Source: Acorus gramineus
Lineage: Eukaryota; Streptophyta; Magnoliopsida; Acorales; Acoraceae
Assembly: GCA_030737835.1 (NCBI GenBank)
Contig: CM060857.1
Location: forward strand, 7,625,360-7,689,359
Direction: 5' to 3'
DNA: 64,000 bases
In this document: positions 1 to 11,800 of the stretch, piece by piece
Layout of the letters: every line of letters starts with the position of its first letter
Position numbering within the stretch: position 1 is the stretch's first letter
Translations under genes and position numbers: made by a program
Notes under the pieces: model-generated
The model's input: the letters and a program-made list of their open reading frames with translations, nothing else
Told to the model about the DNA's origin: nothing
Database searches by the model: none

Positions 1-921
1 GGGCTCAGGGCAGAAGTGGTTGGGAATATTGGATTCGCGGGGGAGGGCAGGGCAAAAGAAAAGGTGGGGGTGAAAAGAGGCTTGGACTCGGATTTATTGA
101 GAAGCCAGGTGTTGGTGGTGTATTGGGGGTGGGGCAAGCCTTGGGGGTCTTAACAGAAGTTTCCTGCTTCAAGGTCTTGGCCTGGTGATAGTCGCTGAGG
201 TCATTAAACATGTCCTCGACCGACTAGTATCCTAGGGTAGCCATCTTCTCCTCTAGGTGGCTGAGGAATTTGGCGGTTTGGTTTCCCTGGTTGTCTTTCT
301 CCTCTACTATTTTCTCCTAGGTGTAGGCCTCCATGGTGTGAATATAGAAAAGCCTAGGTGTAAATGAATGCAGACTTAAAGTAGTAAATAAAGTGGTAAA
401 GGGGTGCGCAGCTGTGTGAGGCTTAAAGCAGTAAAGGGGTGCGCAGCTGTGTGCTGCTTAAAGCTGTAAAGGATGTTGTGATGCAATGTAGAGGAGGGTT
501 AGACTTGGGGGGTGGGAAATCCTAGTTTTCCTATAGAGATGATGGCATTCTAATCAGCTTATTGGAAAAAAGTAGAAGAGGATTACCTTTTGTTGTCTTT
601 CACAAGGGATGTCCCACCTTGATCGCCAGGCTGTCGGTATCAGATTTCGGAAGGAGGTTGGGGGGTTGGTTGGTTGGGCTCCAGAAAGCCTTCCTCCCTC
701 TTCCGGTCCTTCGGGGTCTGCGTGTGTGGGGGTTCTTCGGAGGTTCGGATCCGGTGAGTGCCTTGGCAGGCTCGGTCGGATCGTCTCTCGGAAGGGGTGG
801 TGGGGGGTTTCTTTTCGTTCCTTAAAAGATGTTTTCTATTAGATTTCCAAATGTGGTCATTTTCTAATACTTCTTGAAGTAGATTTCTTTTTTTTAGACG
901 GTCAAAATTGGGGTATCAACA
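1..921 (-). mobile_element. Possible LTR retroelement entering from the left edge
   Basis: A candidate LTR at 591-921 has terminal inverted bases TGTTG and CAACA; read on the minus strand it begins TGTTGATACCCC, a start I recall from plant Ty3/gypsy LTRs. To its left, minus-strand reading at about 5-370 has a charged stretch (KFLSHLEEKMATLG) followed by a proline-rich tail, which could be a gag N-terminus. I did not find a convincing primer-binding site, and the other LTR would lie outside the window. The element looks broken. It could instead be an unrelated LTR next to an unrelated reading frame. Confidence 0.33.
373..472. repeat. Imperfect tandem repeat, about 35 bp unit
   Basis: Two full copies and one partial copy of a unit that reads CTTAAAGYAGTAAA then GGGGTGCGCAGCTGTGTG. 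The first copy carries a short extra stretch. The repeat lies in what would be the leader of the left-edge LTR element. No function is evident. Confidence 0.6.
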
Positions 922-1047
922 GTGTCGTACTTCAGAAGAAACAAATTTAATTTGCATTCACCTTCTGTAAATAGCTGAAAATTAATAATAAACATTAGAA
1001 ATTTTATGAATCTGTGATTGCATACCATGTAAATATAATAATTTAAC

Positions 1048-2530
1048 TCACCTCATGTACACCATAAGACATGTGACACCCAATTGTTCCATATCACAAA
1101 TATGTAGAATATCCTTGATCGGTATGATAAATGGAATGCTAATACCAAATACTTCTTTATCAATGAGGATTTCAATATGCTCGTGAATTTCAAAGGGTTT
1201 GACAATTAATTCCCTAAAGTCTTTGATGGCAGACTCGATGGGATTGACTTCAAAATCTCCATCTTGGTTTTTTTGAAAGCACAAATTATTTTATATGAAA
1301 TATGCACATGCAGAATTCAACAACTTCTTTACAGATAAACATCATTATTATCTACCTTATTATCGCGAAGAATGAGATAGCGTGGCTAAGCTGCCCCACT
1401 GCTTCTCCAACAGTTGTCATTTCATCTACAATTGGTATTGGAAGAGAGGTTGATGGAGATAAGGCTTGGATAATTGTCACTCGCGGTTATGTTCTCCCAA
1501 TGAAATTGTATGTATAGTTTCGTTGGGTCCAACCTCATTGCAAACCATGCCCAAAGCAACTACGTCATGTTCAATGCCACTCATCAAATGACATGGTGTC
1601 CACTATAACAAAAGAAATAACAACATAAATGTTAAACCAATATTGCTTAAAAATTATGAATAAAATTTGTAGTAAGGTATTTGTCCTTACAGAGCTCTTC
1701 AATTTTGGAGGTGCAATATCAATTTCATGGCTAGAGAACCCCTTCGCATTTATTTCTTTGAATTCACTTCTTCAATTGTTGGAGCCTTGTTTAGATTTAT
1801 CGCCTCTTTCTTTCTCCAACTTCAATTGTGCTTTTAATTCCGCCACCTGGTCTGTCAACTCCTTGATGCGTTGGCTACTGCTTGATCATTTGGGTAGCCG
1901 AAAGTACATTGTTGGAGTTACAAAATGACCAACACCCCTCACCCTACCTGAATGTTCTGGGGTACCCAAAGCCATCGTAAGTATATCTTTTGAGCCTTGG
2001 CTACAAAAACTCCCCTCTTTGCTCTGTTGGTTCAGGTCATCCTGTACAGACAATTGTTAGCATTTGATCCTACTTTTAGATATAAGGTTCACTAAAATTC
2101 AACATCCAAATATATGATATTTGCAATTGAAATATTTCAAATTAATGTTTTGTAGGTTCCATATAATTATAGTTAACTAATGCATACAACTCTTATTAAT
2201 GATTGTAAATATATTTAAATACTAAGAACTAACGATTACAGTAGCTCGTTCTTTTACGACCTCATAAGTATATTGTCCATCTTTGTTAAGTCTGGCTTTC
2301 TTCCACAAAAAGCTCTGATCCATCTCTTCAGTGCACCCTGATGAAACCTACTAACCATAATGAAGAAGATATGAAATTTAAGTATACGTGGCTGTGTTGG
2401 TCCAATAGATGATAAAAAAAAAAGCTTACCAATTCTTCTTCAAGGCCGGGATAACCCTTTCTACTTAAGTGATGAGGATATTTATCTTTCAATTGCCTCT
2501 CACGCTGTACTTGACTTAACGCCTAAATGT
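1048..2530 (-). pseudogene. CACTA second gene (Transposase_24-like), C-terminal exons
   Basis: Read on the minus strand, several exon-like blocks match the conserved part of the Transposase_24 proteins carried by plant CACTA elements. The block at about 2430-2520 encodes QVQRERQLKDKYPHHLSRKG and then YPGLEEEL, followed directly by a GTAAGC splice donor. At about 2230-2345 it reads DQSFLWKKARLNKDGQYTYE. At about 1900-2035 it reads GTPEHSGRVRGVGHFVTPT. At about 1400-1580 it resembles the conserved NEVGPNETIHTIPLGEH block. The last exon, 1048-1284, ends in LGVTCLMVYMR with a GTGAGT donor. The gene continues upstream at 22485-22740 on the far side of the LTR cluster. Some blocks contain stops. 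The protein is thought to help bind the transposon ends; here it is presumably inactive. Confidence 0.75.
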
Positions 2531-2569
2531 CATGCAAAAAATAATAAAAAAATGTTTTTAAGTGAATAC

Positions 2570-4526
2570 TGTTATGCCTGTGTCATTTTGAGCCTTATTG
2601 TTCGACCAGAGTCGCTAAAATTTTGGCTTTTAGCTACCTGCGAAAGTTGGAGTGCTCTGATTGATAAAATAACTGCATATTATGGGTTCTGGTACTGTTT
2701 TGTCATACCCATAAAAATTTTATTGAATTCCAGTAACTTTTTAAAAAATATACAGTTCTGAATCACATTCGAGTTTGGTCGTATCTACGTTTCGGTGAGT
2801 GAGATATTTCGTGTGATGTGACACTTCACTTCACGCTTCCCTATAAAGTGAAAAATAGTGTTTTGGTGTGGGTAACTTTAAGCTTAACCTCACCATCCCC
2901 CTTGCCCCCCTTAAAGTCACCCCTAAACACTATTTGGGGGTGTAAAAACCCCTTTTCTCTCTCCCTCTCTCTCTCCATCCAAAAATGCCTCTCATTCTCT
3001 CTTTTTGCTCTCCCTCTCTTGTGTGTTTGGTGGAGAAGAAGAAGGAAAAGGAGAACATGAAGGAGAACATGGATCAACAAGAAGAGGAAGTGATCAAGGT
3101 TAGTGTGTGCATGTATTGAAGTTGTCTTCCCCCTCTCCTCCTTCCCTAGCCTTTAATGGATCCCCTGTTTTCCCACCCATTTTGGTTGAGCCATGAAGAA
3201 GAGAAGTAAAGGAGGTGGTGGTAGTGGTGGTTCGAGAGCCCCAGCACCTCCCCCTTTCCCTCCCCCTTTCCCTCCCCCTCTCTCGGTAAACCTTTCCCTC
3301 TTTTTTTCTGGTTTTGTAGCACATGTGGGTGTTGTTGGGAGAGTGTTGTTATGTGTAATTGCTGCTGCACATGAAGTGTTTGTGTTTATGCATGGATGGT
3401 GGTAGTTTTTTATTGTAAATAAGGAAGATTTCTGTCTTTTTAAGATCCTTGTGGAACAAGTATTTAGAAACAAATTCTTGGGATTGTGTCTTCGTATGAT
3501 ATGATCATCCATGTGTCTAGATGTTATATATGCAATTTGGTGTCATTATGATATCTGTGTTGTAAGTTAGAACTTATTTTGCATGGACTATCAAAATTCA
3601 CATTGGAAGTTACCAGTGTCTGGAAATATTTTATTTTGAGCATGTAGACGCTAAATTAGGTTATGATGTCTTCATGGATTATGATTCCAACATGTCATAG
3701 AAATTGTATGATTTATTTCATAATTTTTGGATGTGTATTTGGTGCTGTGGAGATCAAATAGTAGGGCTGGTTGCAGCAGATATACCAGTTTTACTTGATT
3801 GTGTGTCAAGAAGTTGTTATGCATGTTGTGGAAACTATCAGGAGTTAGGGTCTTCATGAAGTAGGCTTATATGTGGGTCAGGAGGTTCCATATTTTAATT
3901 GAGCATCATTGGTTGTGTTTTGCAGCTTTAGTTGGCGGAACTCACGATAAATGGGTCGTTAGGTGAGTGGTTTGATCCAACCCTTCGGAAAGCGTTAGAT
4001 GCATGTAGTCGTGCGTCGCGCATCCGTTGGGCACCCTGATTATATTACTTATTTAGATAAGTAGTATGATCATGTCTAACCCATAATATGCTAGATATTT
4101 GCATGCTAGGTTAGTATTGCTCGTATATTACGTAGAACCCCCTATTCTACCGTATACTTGCCTATGTATTGTATTCATGTATGAATGATCATGTTTGCAT
4201 GTATCTTGTGTGTTTATATGGGTGTATAGAATATGGCATGACTTAGGTAGTCCCTTCTAGTAATACTACCCTATTATTAGTAATATCCAGCATGATTAAG
4301 CCTGAGTTAATAAATAGGCACATGCCTAATATTCCCTTGCGATAAGGCTTGAGGGCGTGGTGTAGTTGTTGCACCCATGCTAATGGGGTAAAGCTATGAC
4401 CAAATTCTAGAGATGATGAGCTCTCTCTCACCCTCTCTCTTTGTATGAACTGAGTAAGTAGATGTGGTTCTTACTTGACTCAAGTTTGTTTGGGAATATT
4501 GGCATGCACCTGTTAGTGCGCGATCT
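2570..4526 (+). mobile_element. Family B1 LTR, partial, plus orientation
   Basis: It begins TGTTATGCCTGTGTCATTTT and follows the solo LTR at 26649-30335 for about 1.95 kb, including a CT-rich leader (about 2950-3030), a GGTTAGTG donor-like site and the block ending GCACCTGTTAGTGCGCGA. It is incomplete at its right side, where the inverted B2 element starts. It sits in the CACTA second gene, preceded by AATAC. I see no matching duplication on the far side of the cluster. Open frames at 2841-3512 are low-complexity CT/GA translations, not genes. Confidence 0.75.
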
Positions 4527-5670
4527 TGTCATGCCCCAGGGCGGCCGTCCTCGAGACGTGGCAATAAATAAAGTATCAGCTATCAATTACAAGAGGTCAA
4601 CAATGACTCTAATAAATAACACACAAAGCTGACAAAACAATGATAACTGATAGATCAACCAAAAATAAGAAAGCATAAAAATATCAATAAGTCTGTAAAC
4701 TAATAACATTATTATAGACTCGAATACACAATCACTGTCCTGTGAGAGCCAAGTCTAGACCAAAGAAAATACAACATGTGCCACATGCACGATTTACAAT
4801 ACATACAATGACTCTAGGACTGCTGACAGCCTCGCACTCGCCACCCGCCGGAAGAACGCTCCCCGCGCATAAGACCACGCCACAAGAAAGCTCCAGCTCC
4901 ACGCCCAACACTGCCCCTGAAAAGAAATATTATGCGAGTGGCTGGAAACCAATCACCAATCTACAGTTCAATACATAATCAATTCCCTTTTTCAAGGAAA
5001 AACATGGGTAGAAACCCAATGGATAACAGGGTCACGCGGCGGCGCGACCCACCTCACCCTTACCCTCACTCCCAGAGGGAGACTCTTGGGACTTTTTGGG
5101 GAGAGACCATACCGTCGGTCGAAGAGACCCGGATTTACTGGTCTACACAACACTACTGGATCATCTACATCAAGATAATTACTCAAACGATGCCTTTAAA
5201 CATCGATATAGGACTGGACCCAACAACTATGGGAACGGTCGAACAACGAATGGGTCACGCGGCGATATTCTTCACCTCATCCTCACCCTCACCCTTTAGG
5301 GGTGACATAGGACTTTTGGAAGAGATTTAGGCTGCTCTACACCCTTGGTCCACCGGTAGCCTCTCCCTCACTCCGTAGCCTCTACCTGGTATACTCCCAC
5401 GATCAGTACCCTCCGAACTCATCGGTGGCACCTACAGATGGGAGCCCTCTGTCAGGACAGCTTTCCAACGCCGGGGAGTCCCTACTCGGATCCAACGAAG
5501 GGGAGAACGATTCCCACGCTCGCAACATCATTCGTTAACCCTCTCCCGGGTAGTATCTACCTGGTATACTCCCACGATCAGTACGCTTTCGAATGCATCG
5601 GTGGCACCTACGGATGGGAGCCCTCTGTCAGGACAGCTACAACCCGATCTCCTCAACTCACCGCTCTACA
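4527..5670 (-). repeat. B2 left LTR, outer part
   Basis: It starts TGTCATGCCCCAGGGCGGCC, the reverse of the shared LTR 3' end, and aligns with 18798 to about 19950 in the right LTR. It holds the shared terminal module, a GGGTGA-type array (as CCCTCACCC, near 5055-5085 and 5280-5300) and the start of the B-type long tandem repeats (CTACCTGGTATACTCCCACG). The family A element begins immediately after the CTACA at 5666-5670. Confidence 0.8.
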
Positions 5671-8600
5671 TGTTATATATGTGTCACTTTTCGCTTGCTG
5701 GTAACCATTGGAGCATTTTGACAGTTTTTGAGTTTTTTTCATTTTTCGATCGGAACCGCAAAATTTTGGACTGTTAGCTATCGTTCTGTGTTTGAGGACT
5801 CCGATTGAAAATCTAACTGCATATTATGTGTCCTGGTGCCATTTTAAGCCACTCATGAAAATTTCATCGAATTCCGGTACGTTTCAGAAATTTTGCAGTT
5901 CCGGGGCGTATCCGGGTTTTGACCGAGCGAGAAGTCATTGGGAGAGTTGACTCGGTCAAAGTGGGCCCATGACTTGGTCAACCCTTTTTGTTTTTTTGTG
6001 TGGTTGGGTTGACCCAAGTCAAACCCACTTAAACCCCCCCCCCCCTAACCTCTCTATTAAGTTTGGTTAACCCTAATTAAAGTTGGTTTGACTACTTAAG
6101 TGAGCTAAATAGGTTGCACTACACTATTCATCATCTTCCCAAATGCATTTTCTCTCTCCCCCTCTCTCCTTTTCTTAGATTTGAGCCCCTTGGAGTGCTT
6201 GAACCTTAAAACCCAAAGCATAGAAAGGTTAGATCCGGTCCCGATCTACACCCCGGTGTTTTCGGATTCGAATTCCGGCGTGTCTTGCCCTTTCTCCCGC
6301 CCTCTCTTATCCTCAGATCTGAGCCCTTTTGGAGGTGGGAAGAGGTCTTGGTGGTGGAGACCCTTGGAGAGGCGTTTCGGTGCGCGGAGAGCAACCGAAC
6401 TTCCCTTCCTTCCCTTGGTAAGCTCCTTTTCCTTCTTTTTTTGGCTTAGATGCTTGTTAGGAGGGTGGTTTTGAGGTTGGGTGGTGGTCGGCGGCTGTGG
6501 GTGGCTGTTGGTGGTGGTTGGGAGGCGGTCGGAGGCCATTGGTGGCCGGTGGTTGGTGGTAGAGGTGCTCGGACAGGTTGGTGGTCTGTCCCGGGCAGGA
6601 TGGCAGCGGGCGCAGCAGGCAGCGCATCAGGTGGCTGGACGCGCGCGCGCGTGCGGGCATGCGCTCGGGTGGAGCTGGAGGGCGTTCTGGGCGCGTGTGC
6701 TGGGCGCGGGTGTGCTGGACGCTGGTCATGGGGCGATGGGGCGCTGCGTGCAGGGCGTCGTGCAGGGTGCACGCGGAGCGCTGCGCAGGGGCGCAGGCGC
6801 GCTGTGCGCGCGCAGCGAGTCGATGGAGCGCTGGGCGAGCCGGTGGTGCGCGCGGGGTGCGCGCGGAGCGAGGCGAGGGCGCGAGTGGGCGAGCGGAGGT
6901 GCACGCGGGGTGCGCGCGGGGCGAGGCACTGGGCGCGGGGCGTGCGGTGTGCGCGCGGCTGCTGCGCTGGGGCGCAGTGGCGCGCGGTGCACCCGGGGGC
7001 TCGACGGCGTGTCCAGGCGGCGGGCAGGGGCCCGGCGGTGCGCCTGGGTGCGCGGGCTGAGGCGCGGCGGTGCATCCGGGGGCGGGTGGCCGTGCGGGTG
7101 GTTGCCGGGGGTGCGGGAGTGAGTCGGGGTGCTCGGGCTAGCGTGCATACGGGCCGTATGTACGTTTGCCCGAGTGTTGGGTATTTATTGTGTATTTTTG
7201 AGTATTTTGTAGTATTTGTGTATTTTACTCACCGGGTTGATTACCCTGTCTTGCAGATCCTGACGGACGGTCGCGCGACGACCCGGTTACCGGTGAGTGG
7301 GACAACCCAACCCAGTTGGGAGGCGCTACATGCACTTGGGCGTGTACCGTCCTCCCCTGGGGCACATAGTTAATATTAACTGTTATATTGTAATCCATGC
7401 AAGCATGACTAATGTGTAGAATGCATGCCACCCTAGACTTGTATGTTAGGGACTTGCACCCTTAGGATATGTGCATGAGCCGTGCATCCTGTCACCTCGT
7501 TATCATGCTAGGAAAGCCTCGACCTATGCATGCGTCCTATTAGTTTGATTTATTTACTTAAATGCAAGCTTGTGATATTGTTAGCATGCCTTGGGGAATA
7601 TAAGGGGGCCTTGCGAGGTAAACATTGAGACCCGGGCTAGGGTACTCCGTGTTCCTTGTTTGGTTGGCGGGATGTCCTATATCGGGACCTCAGGTTGCCC
7701 TCCCAAGGTCTCTTTTCCTCATTATTATCTTATGTATTCCCCGCATCTTGGTTATGCGCGCTGGAGGAATTCTGAAGAATTCAAGACATTAGAGTTGTAG
7801 AGATGTGTTGTCAGCGGATCCGAGTGGATCATATGCGATGGATAGGCTGTTCTGTTCCCTTCGTTGGATCCGTGTAGAGACTACCTCAGCGTTAGAAAGG
7901 TCGTCCCGTGCAGGGGCTCCCATCAGTAGGCACCTCCTGATTTGGTAGACGGACTGTGCTGAATGTGGGAGTGGCCAAACGACCTACGGAGTGGGGAGAG
8001 ACTATCGGTGGACCAAGGGTGACCAACAGCCTAGTCAGTCCCAAGAGCCTATGTCACCTATTGAGGGGTGAGGGTGAGGGTGTGGTGGGCCGGCGATGTG
8101 GCGACCCACTGGATTGTGTAAGGATGATTATCAGCCTATTAAGTCCCAACATCCTTTGTCACCTATTGAGGGGTGAGGGTGAGGGTGAGGGTATGGTGGT
8201 TCGGCGATGTAACGAACCCCCGGATTTGTGTTGTTTATGCCATTTTGAGGCTAGTGACTTGATTAAATGTGGTTAATATAAACTGTGATGCATGGGTTGT
8301 GCTATTCACTGAGCGTGTGGCTCACCCCTCGCATAATTATTTTCTCCAGTGATTACCGAGGCGGACTTGAAGGAGGAGCTTCCCGAGCGACTACACCAGT
8401 AGCGGAGTAGCGCCACGTCCCTCGAGTTTTGAGGCCATCAGCATCCTTCCTTTGATTGTATGTATATATTTCTGTGCTTGGGCACCTAGTATGGATTGTA
8501 TTTGGATGTATTGTGGATATATTGGCTCTCACAGGACATATGATTATGTATCGAGTCTGTAAAGTGTTGTTGATTTACAGATTCAGTCTTTTTAGCTTCC

Positions 8601-8750
8601 GCTTTCTGTGTATACATCATGTCAGCCCTTTTGTTGTCTGTGTTGTCTTTTTAGCTGTTGTTTATGGTATATTATTGATCTCCTGTATTGACTGCTGATA
8701 TCATGTATACCCTTGCCGCGTCCCGGGGACGGCCGCCCTGGGGCGTGACA
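5671..8750 (+). repeat. Family A 5' LTR
   Basis: 3080 bp, starting TGTTATATATGTGTCAC and ending GGGGCGTGACA. In order it contains an AT-rich 5' part with the block ATCGGAACCGCAAAATTTTG, a CT-rich leader (about 6145-6180), a splice-donor-like CTTGGTAAGC at 6414-6423, a CpG-dense block (about 6590-7130), an acceptor-like CTTGCAGATC at 7250-7259, two GGGTGA arrays (8064-8090 and 8169-8193), a hairpin TCTGTAA/TTACAGA (8556-8581) and a GC-rich palindromic tail. The long open frames at 6446-7373, on both strands, come from the CpG-dense block and are not genes. Confidence 0.9.
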
Positions 8751-8755
8751 AAAGT

Positions 8756-8771
8756 TGGTATCAGAGCCTGG
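8756..8771 (+). other. Primer-binding site, initiator tRNA-Met
   Basis: TGGTATCAGAGCCTGG lies five bases after the LTR end. The first twelve bases match the complement of the 3' end of plant initiator tRNA-Met, the usual primer for Ty3/gypsy and Ty1/copia elements in plants. Confidence 0.9.
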
Positions 8772-8870
8772 TCCTGTCAGAGCCAATTGTCTTCTTTTTC
8801 GTAGAGATGAGTCCTAGGATTTCTATATGAGTATTCTGATCCTAGTGTCTGGTTTTCTTAGGTTGCTGAT

Positions 8871-11800
8871 ATGCCTCCTCGCAGAGGACGGCGCGGACGT
8901 GGTCCCTCTCGACCTTTGGAGGTTTCCGGACCTACCAGAGGCGAGGATGCTATTGGTGAGTCCTCAGCCGTGAGGCCAGGATCAGCGCAGGAGCCTCCTG
9001 CCTGGGAGCGCGCGTTTGCGCGGATAGCAGATTTGGTGGAGACGCAGACCAGGGCATTGGAGGCCCAGACGAGAGTATTGGCAGAGCAGGCACGGGAGAT
9101 TCAGGAGCTGCGGGCGGCCCGCGAGGCAGTTCCGCAGGTTCCCTTGGTGGCAGATCCACCTGTGGTACCCGATGTACCCCCAGTCCCCGTGGTGGTCCCG
9201 GCGGTCAGAGTTCAGGATCCCCAGGAGAGGGAGGTGGGGCTAGAGGCTGCAGCGAGGGTGCAGCAGAGTGGCCTCTCAGCCTTTCTGAAGCTCCACCCTC
9301 CCGAGTTCCAGGGTCAGACGGAGGACCCCCTTGCTCCAGAGAGATGGTTGATGGAGGTGGATACGATCTTCTCGACCATGCTTTGCACCGACCGCCAGCG
9401 AGTCTCCCTGGCCACTTTTATGCTGAAGGGTAGCGCCGCCGACTGGTGGGCTACTAGATCAGTGGACATCCCGGAGGGATTGGAGCAGCTTACGTGGGCG
9501 GGATTCCGGAGGTATTTCTTGGAGGAGTACTTCCCCTTCTCGACACGTCAGATAGTGATGCAGGAGTTTGAGCAGCTGACTCAGGGCACTATGTCTGTCG
9601 CTGACTACTCCACGCGCTTCACGAGGCTATCCAGATTTGCTCCAGCTTTGGTGATGGACGAGGAGACGAGGTGCCGTCGATTCGAGCTCGGTCTCAGCAG
9701 TGCCATTCGAGTGCACGTCACCTCCCAGGCTTTCTCGAGGTACTCCGACTTGGTGTCTCGAGCGAAGACAGTCGAGCGGGACCTCGGGATCCTCGTGAGG
9801 GCTTTGACCTCTTCGGCAGACCAGAGGCCACCAAGGAGCCAGGACTGGGGACAGCGCAAGAAGAAGAGGCCCCACTTTGAGCAGTCAGCGGCTGCCTCTC
9901 CTCCAGCAGATGCGGTGCCAGTGCAAGGTCCAGCACCCATCGCAGCAGTGCCAGTCCAGGCGAGGCGACCAGAGATGAGGCGCTGTTATCACTGTCAGTG
10001 CGTCGGGCATATCCTGTATAATTGCCCCGACGCTGGCCGACCCAAAGTGATGCCTCCGCAGCAGCAGCAGCAGCAGTTGCAGCAGCAGCCGTTTCAGCAG
10101 CAGCGCCAGCAGCAGCAGCCTCAGCGCCAGCCGCAGCAGCAGCCTCAGCGCCAGCAGCAGCAGCCACAGGGTGGCCGTGCTGATCAGAGGAGGCAGCCAG
10201 CGCAGCCGGTGAGGCGTGCCCCTGCTCCTCAGCCTCAGTTCGTTCAGGGCCGAGTGGCAGCGCTTTCGGCAGAGGAGGCCCAGGCATCAGGCAGCGTGGT
10301 CAGAGGTATTGTTCAGATCTCCCAGCTCCCTGCATATGTATTGTTTGATTCCGGAGCCACACACTCGTTCGTGTCTCCCGCTTTCGCGAGACGGATGGGT
10401 GTGGCGTCCGCTCCTTTGGATGCTATCTTGGAGATATCATTGCCCGTGGGAGACCGTATTCTCCTCAGTTCTGTGTACCGAGGGTGTACGGTAGAGGTTG
10501 CGGAGCATGAGTTTCCAGTGGAGTTGGTGGAGCTCGCGATGACGGACTTTGATGCCATCCTGGGGATGGATTGGCTTGCAGCTAGTCATGCCAGCATCGA
10601 CTGTTTTGCCAAGTCGGTGTCTTTCCACCTTCCGGGTCGGAGGTCCTTCCAGTTCGTGGGCGATCGTGACGTAGCTCCTCTGGGGTTCGTGTCGTCCATG
10701 CAGGCGTGGAGACTCCTTCAGGGAGGATGCGAGGGCTTTCTAGCTTATATTGCTCAGGAGGATGCACCGCTGCAGGCAGATATCAGTCAGACTCCGGTCG
10801 TGGCAGAGTATCCCGAGGTTTTCCCCGATGATCTTCCGGGATTACCGCCGGATCGCGCGATCGAGTTTGAGATCAATCTGATTCCGGGGACCGAGCCGAT
10901 TTCGAGAGCTCCGTACCGGATGGCCCCTGCAGAGTTGAGGGTGCTCAAGGAGCAGTTGGAGGAGTTGCTGGAGAAGGGCTTCGCACGTCCGAGTGTTTCT
11001 CCGTGGGGAGCCCCTGTCCTGTTCGTCCGGAAGAAGGACGGTTCGCTGCGGCTGTGTATTGATTACAGGCAGCTGAATAAACGGACAGTGAAGAACAAGT
11101 ACCCGTTGCCGCGGATCGACGATCTGTTTGACCAGCTCCAGGGAGCGCGTGTCTTTTCCAAGATCGATCTCCGCTCGGGGTACTACCAGCTGAAGATCCG
11201 GGAGTCAGACATTCCGAAGACGGCCTTTCGCACCCGGTATGGGCACTACGAGTTCAGAGTACTGCCATTCGGGTTGACGAACGCGCCGGCGGCCTTCATG
11301 GATCTGATGAACCGGGTATTTCGGCCCTTCCTCGACTCCTTTGTGGTAGTATTCATCGATGACATATTGGTGTACTCGAGGAGTCTTGAGGAGCACGCTC
11401 ACCATCTTCGCACTGTCTTGGAGACTTTGGCCAGACATCAGTTGTTCGCCAAGTTCAGCAAGTGCGAGTTCTGGTTGGAGCGTATGGCCTTTCTGGGCCA
11501 TGTGATTTCCGGTGAGGGCATAGCTGTGGACCCGGAGAAGACGCTCGCCGTGTCGAATTGGCGTCGACCGTCGAACCCCACAGAGATTCGGAGCTTCTTG
11601 GGCTTGGCGGGTTATTACAGGAGGTTTGTCGAGGGTTTCTCGAAGATAGCCGTTCCTCTTACCCGCCTCACTCGGAAGGATGTTCGGTTCGAGTGGTCCC
11701 CTGCTTGCGAGGAGAGCTTCCAGGAGCTGAAGCGAAGGCTCACCTCAGCGCCAGTTCTTACCCTTCCGTCTGGGAGTGGTGGGTTCGCAGTTTACACAGA

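Noticed and set aside
562-842. Two overlapping plus-strand frames near the left edge
   Set aside because: They run mostly within the candidate LTR at 591-921, have no recognisable domain and overlap each other in different frames.
3153-3512. Overlapping frames in the leader of the B1 LTR
   Set aside because: They translate CT/GA-rich and GGT repeats of an LTR leader; comparable frames appear in other LTR copies at the same place.
6110-6130. CACTACACTATTC, resembling a CACTA terminus
   Set aside because: It is inside the family A LTR and recurs in other family A LTR copies (near 14183), with no matching inverted end.
8064-8193. Telomere-like GGGTGA repeats
   Set aside because: The unit is not the plant telomere repeat TTTAGGG; the arrays are short and fixed within LTRs, so they are not telomeric insertions.
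8756-8771. Match to initiator tRNA-Met as a tRNA gene
   Set aside because: Only the 3' end complement is present, directly after an LTR; it is a primer-binding site.
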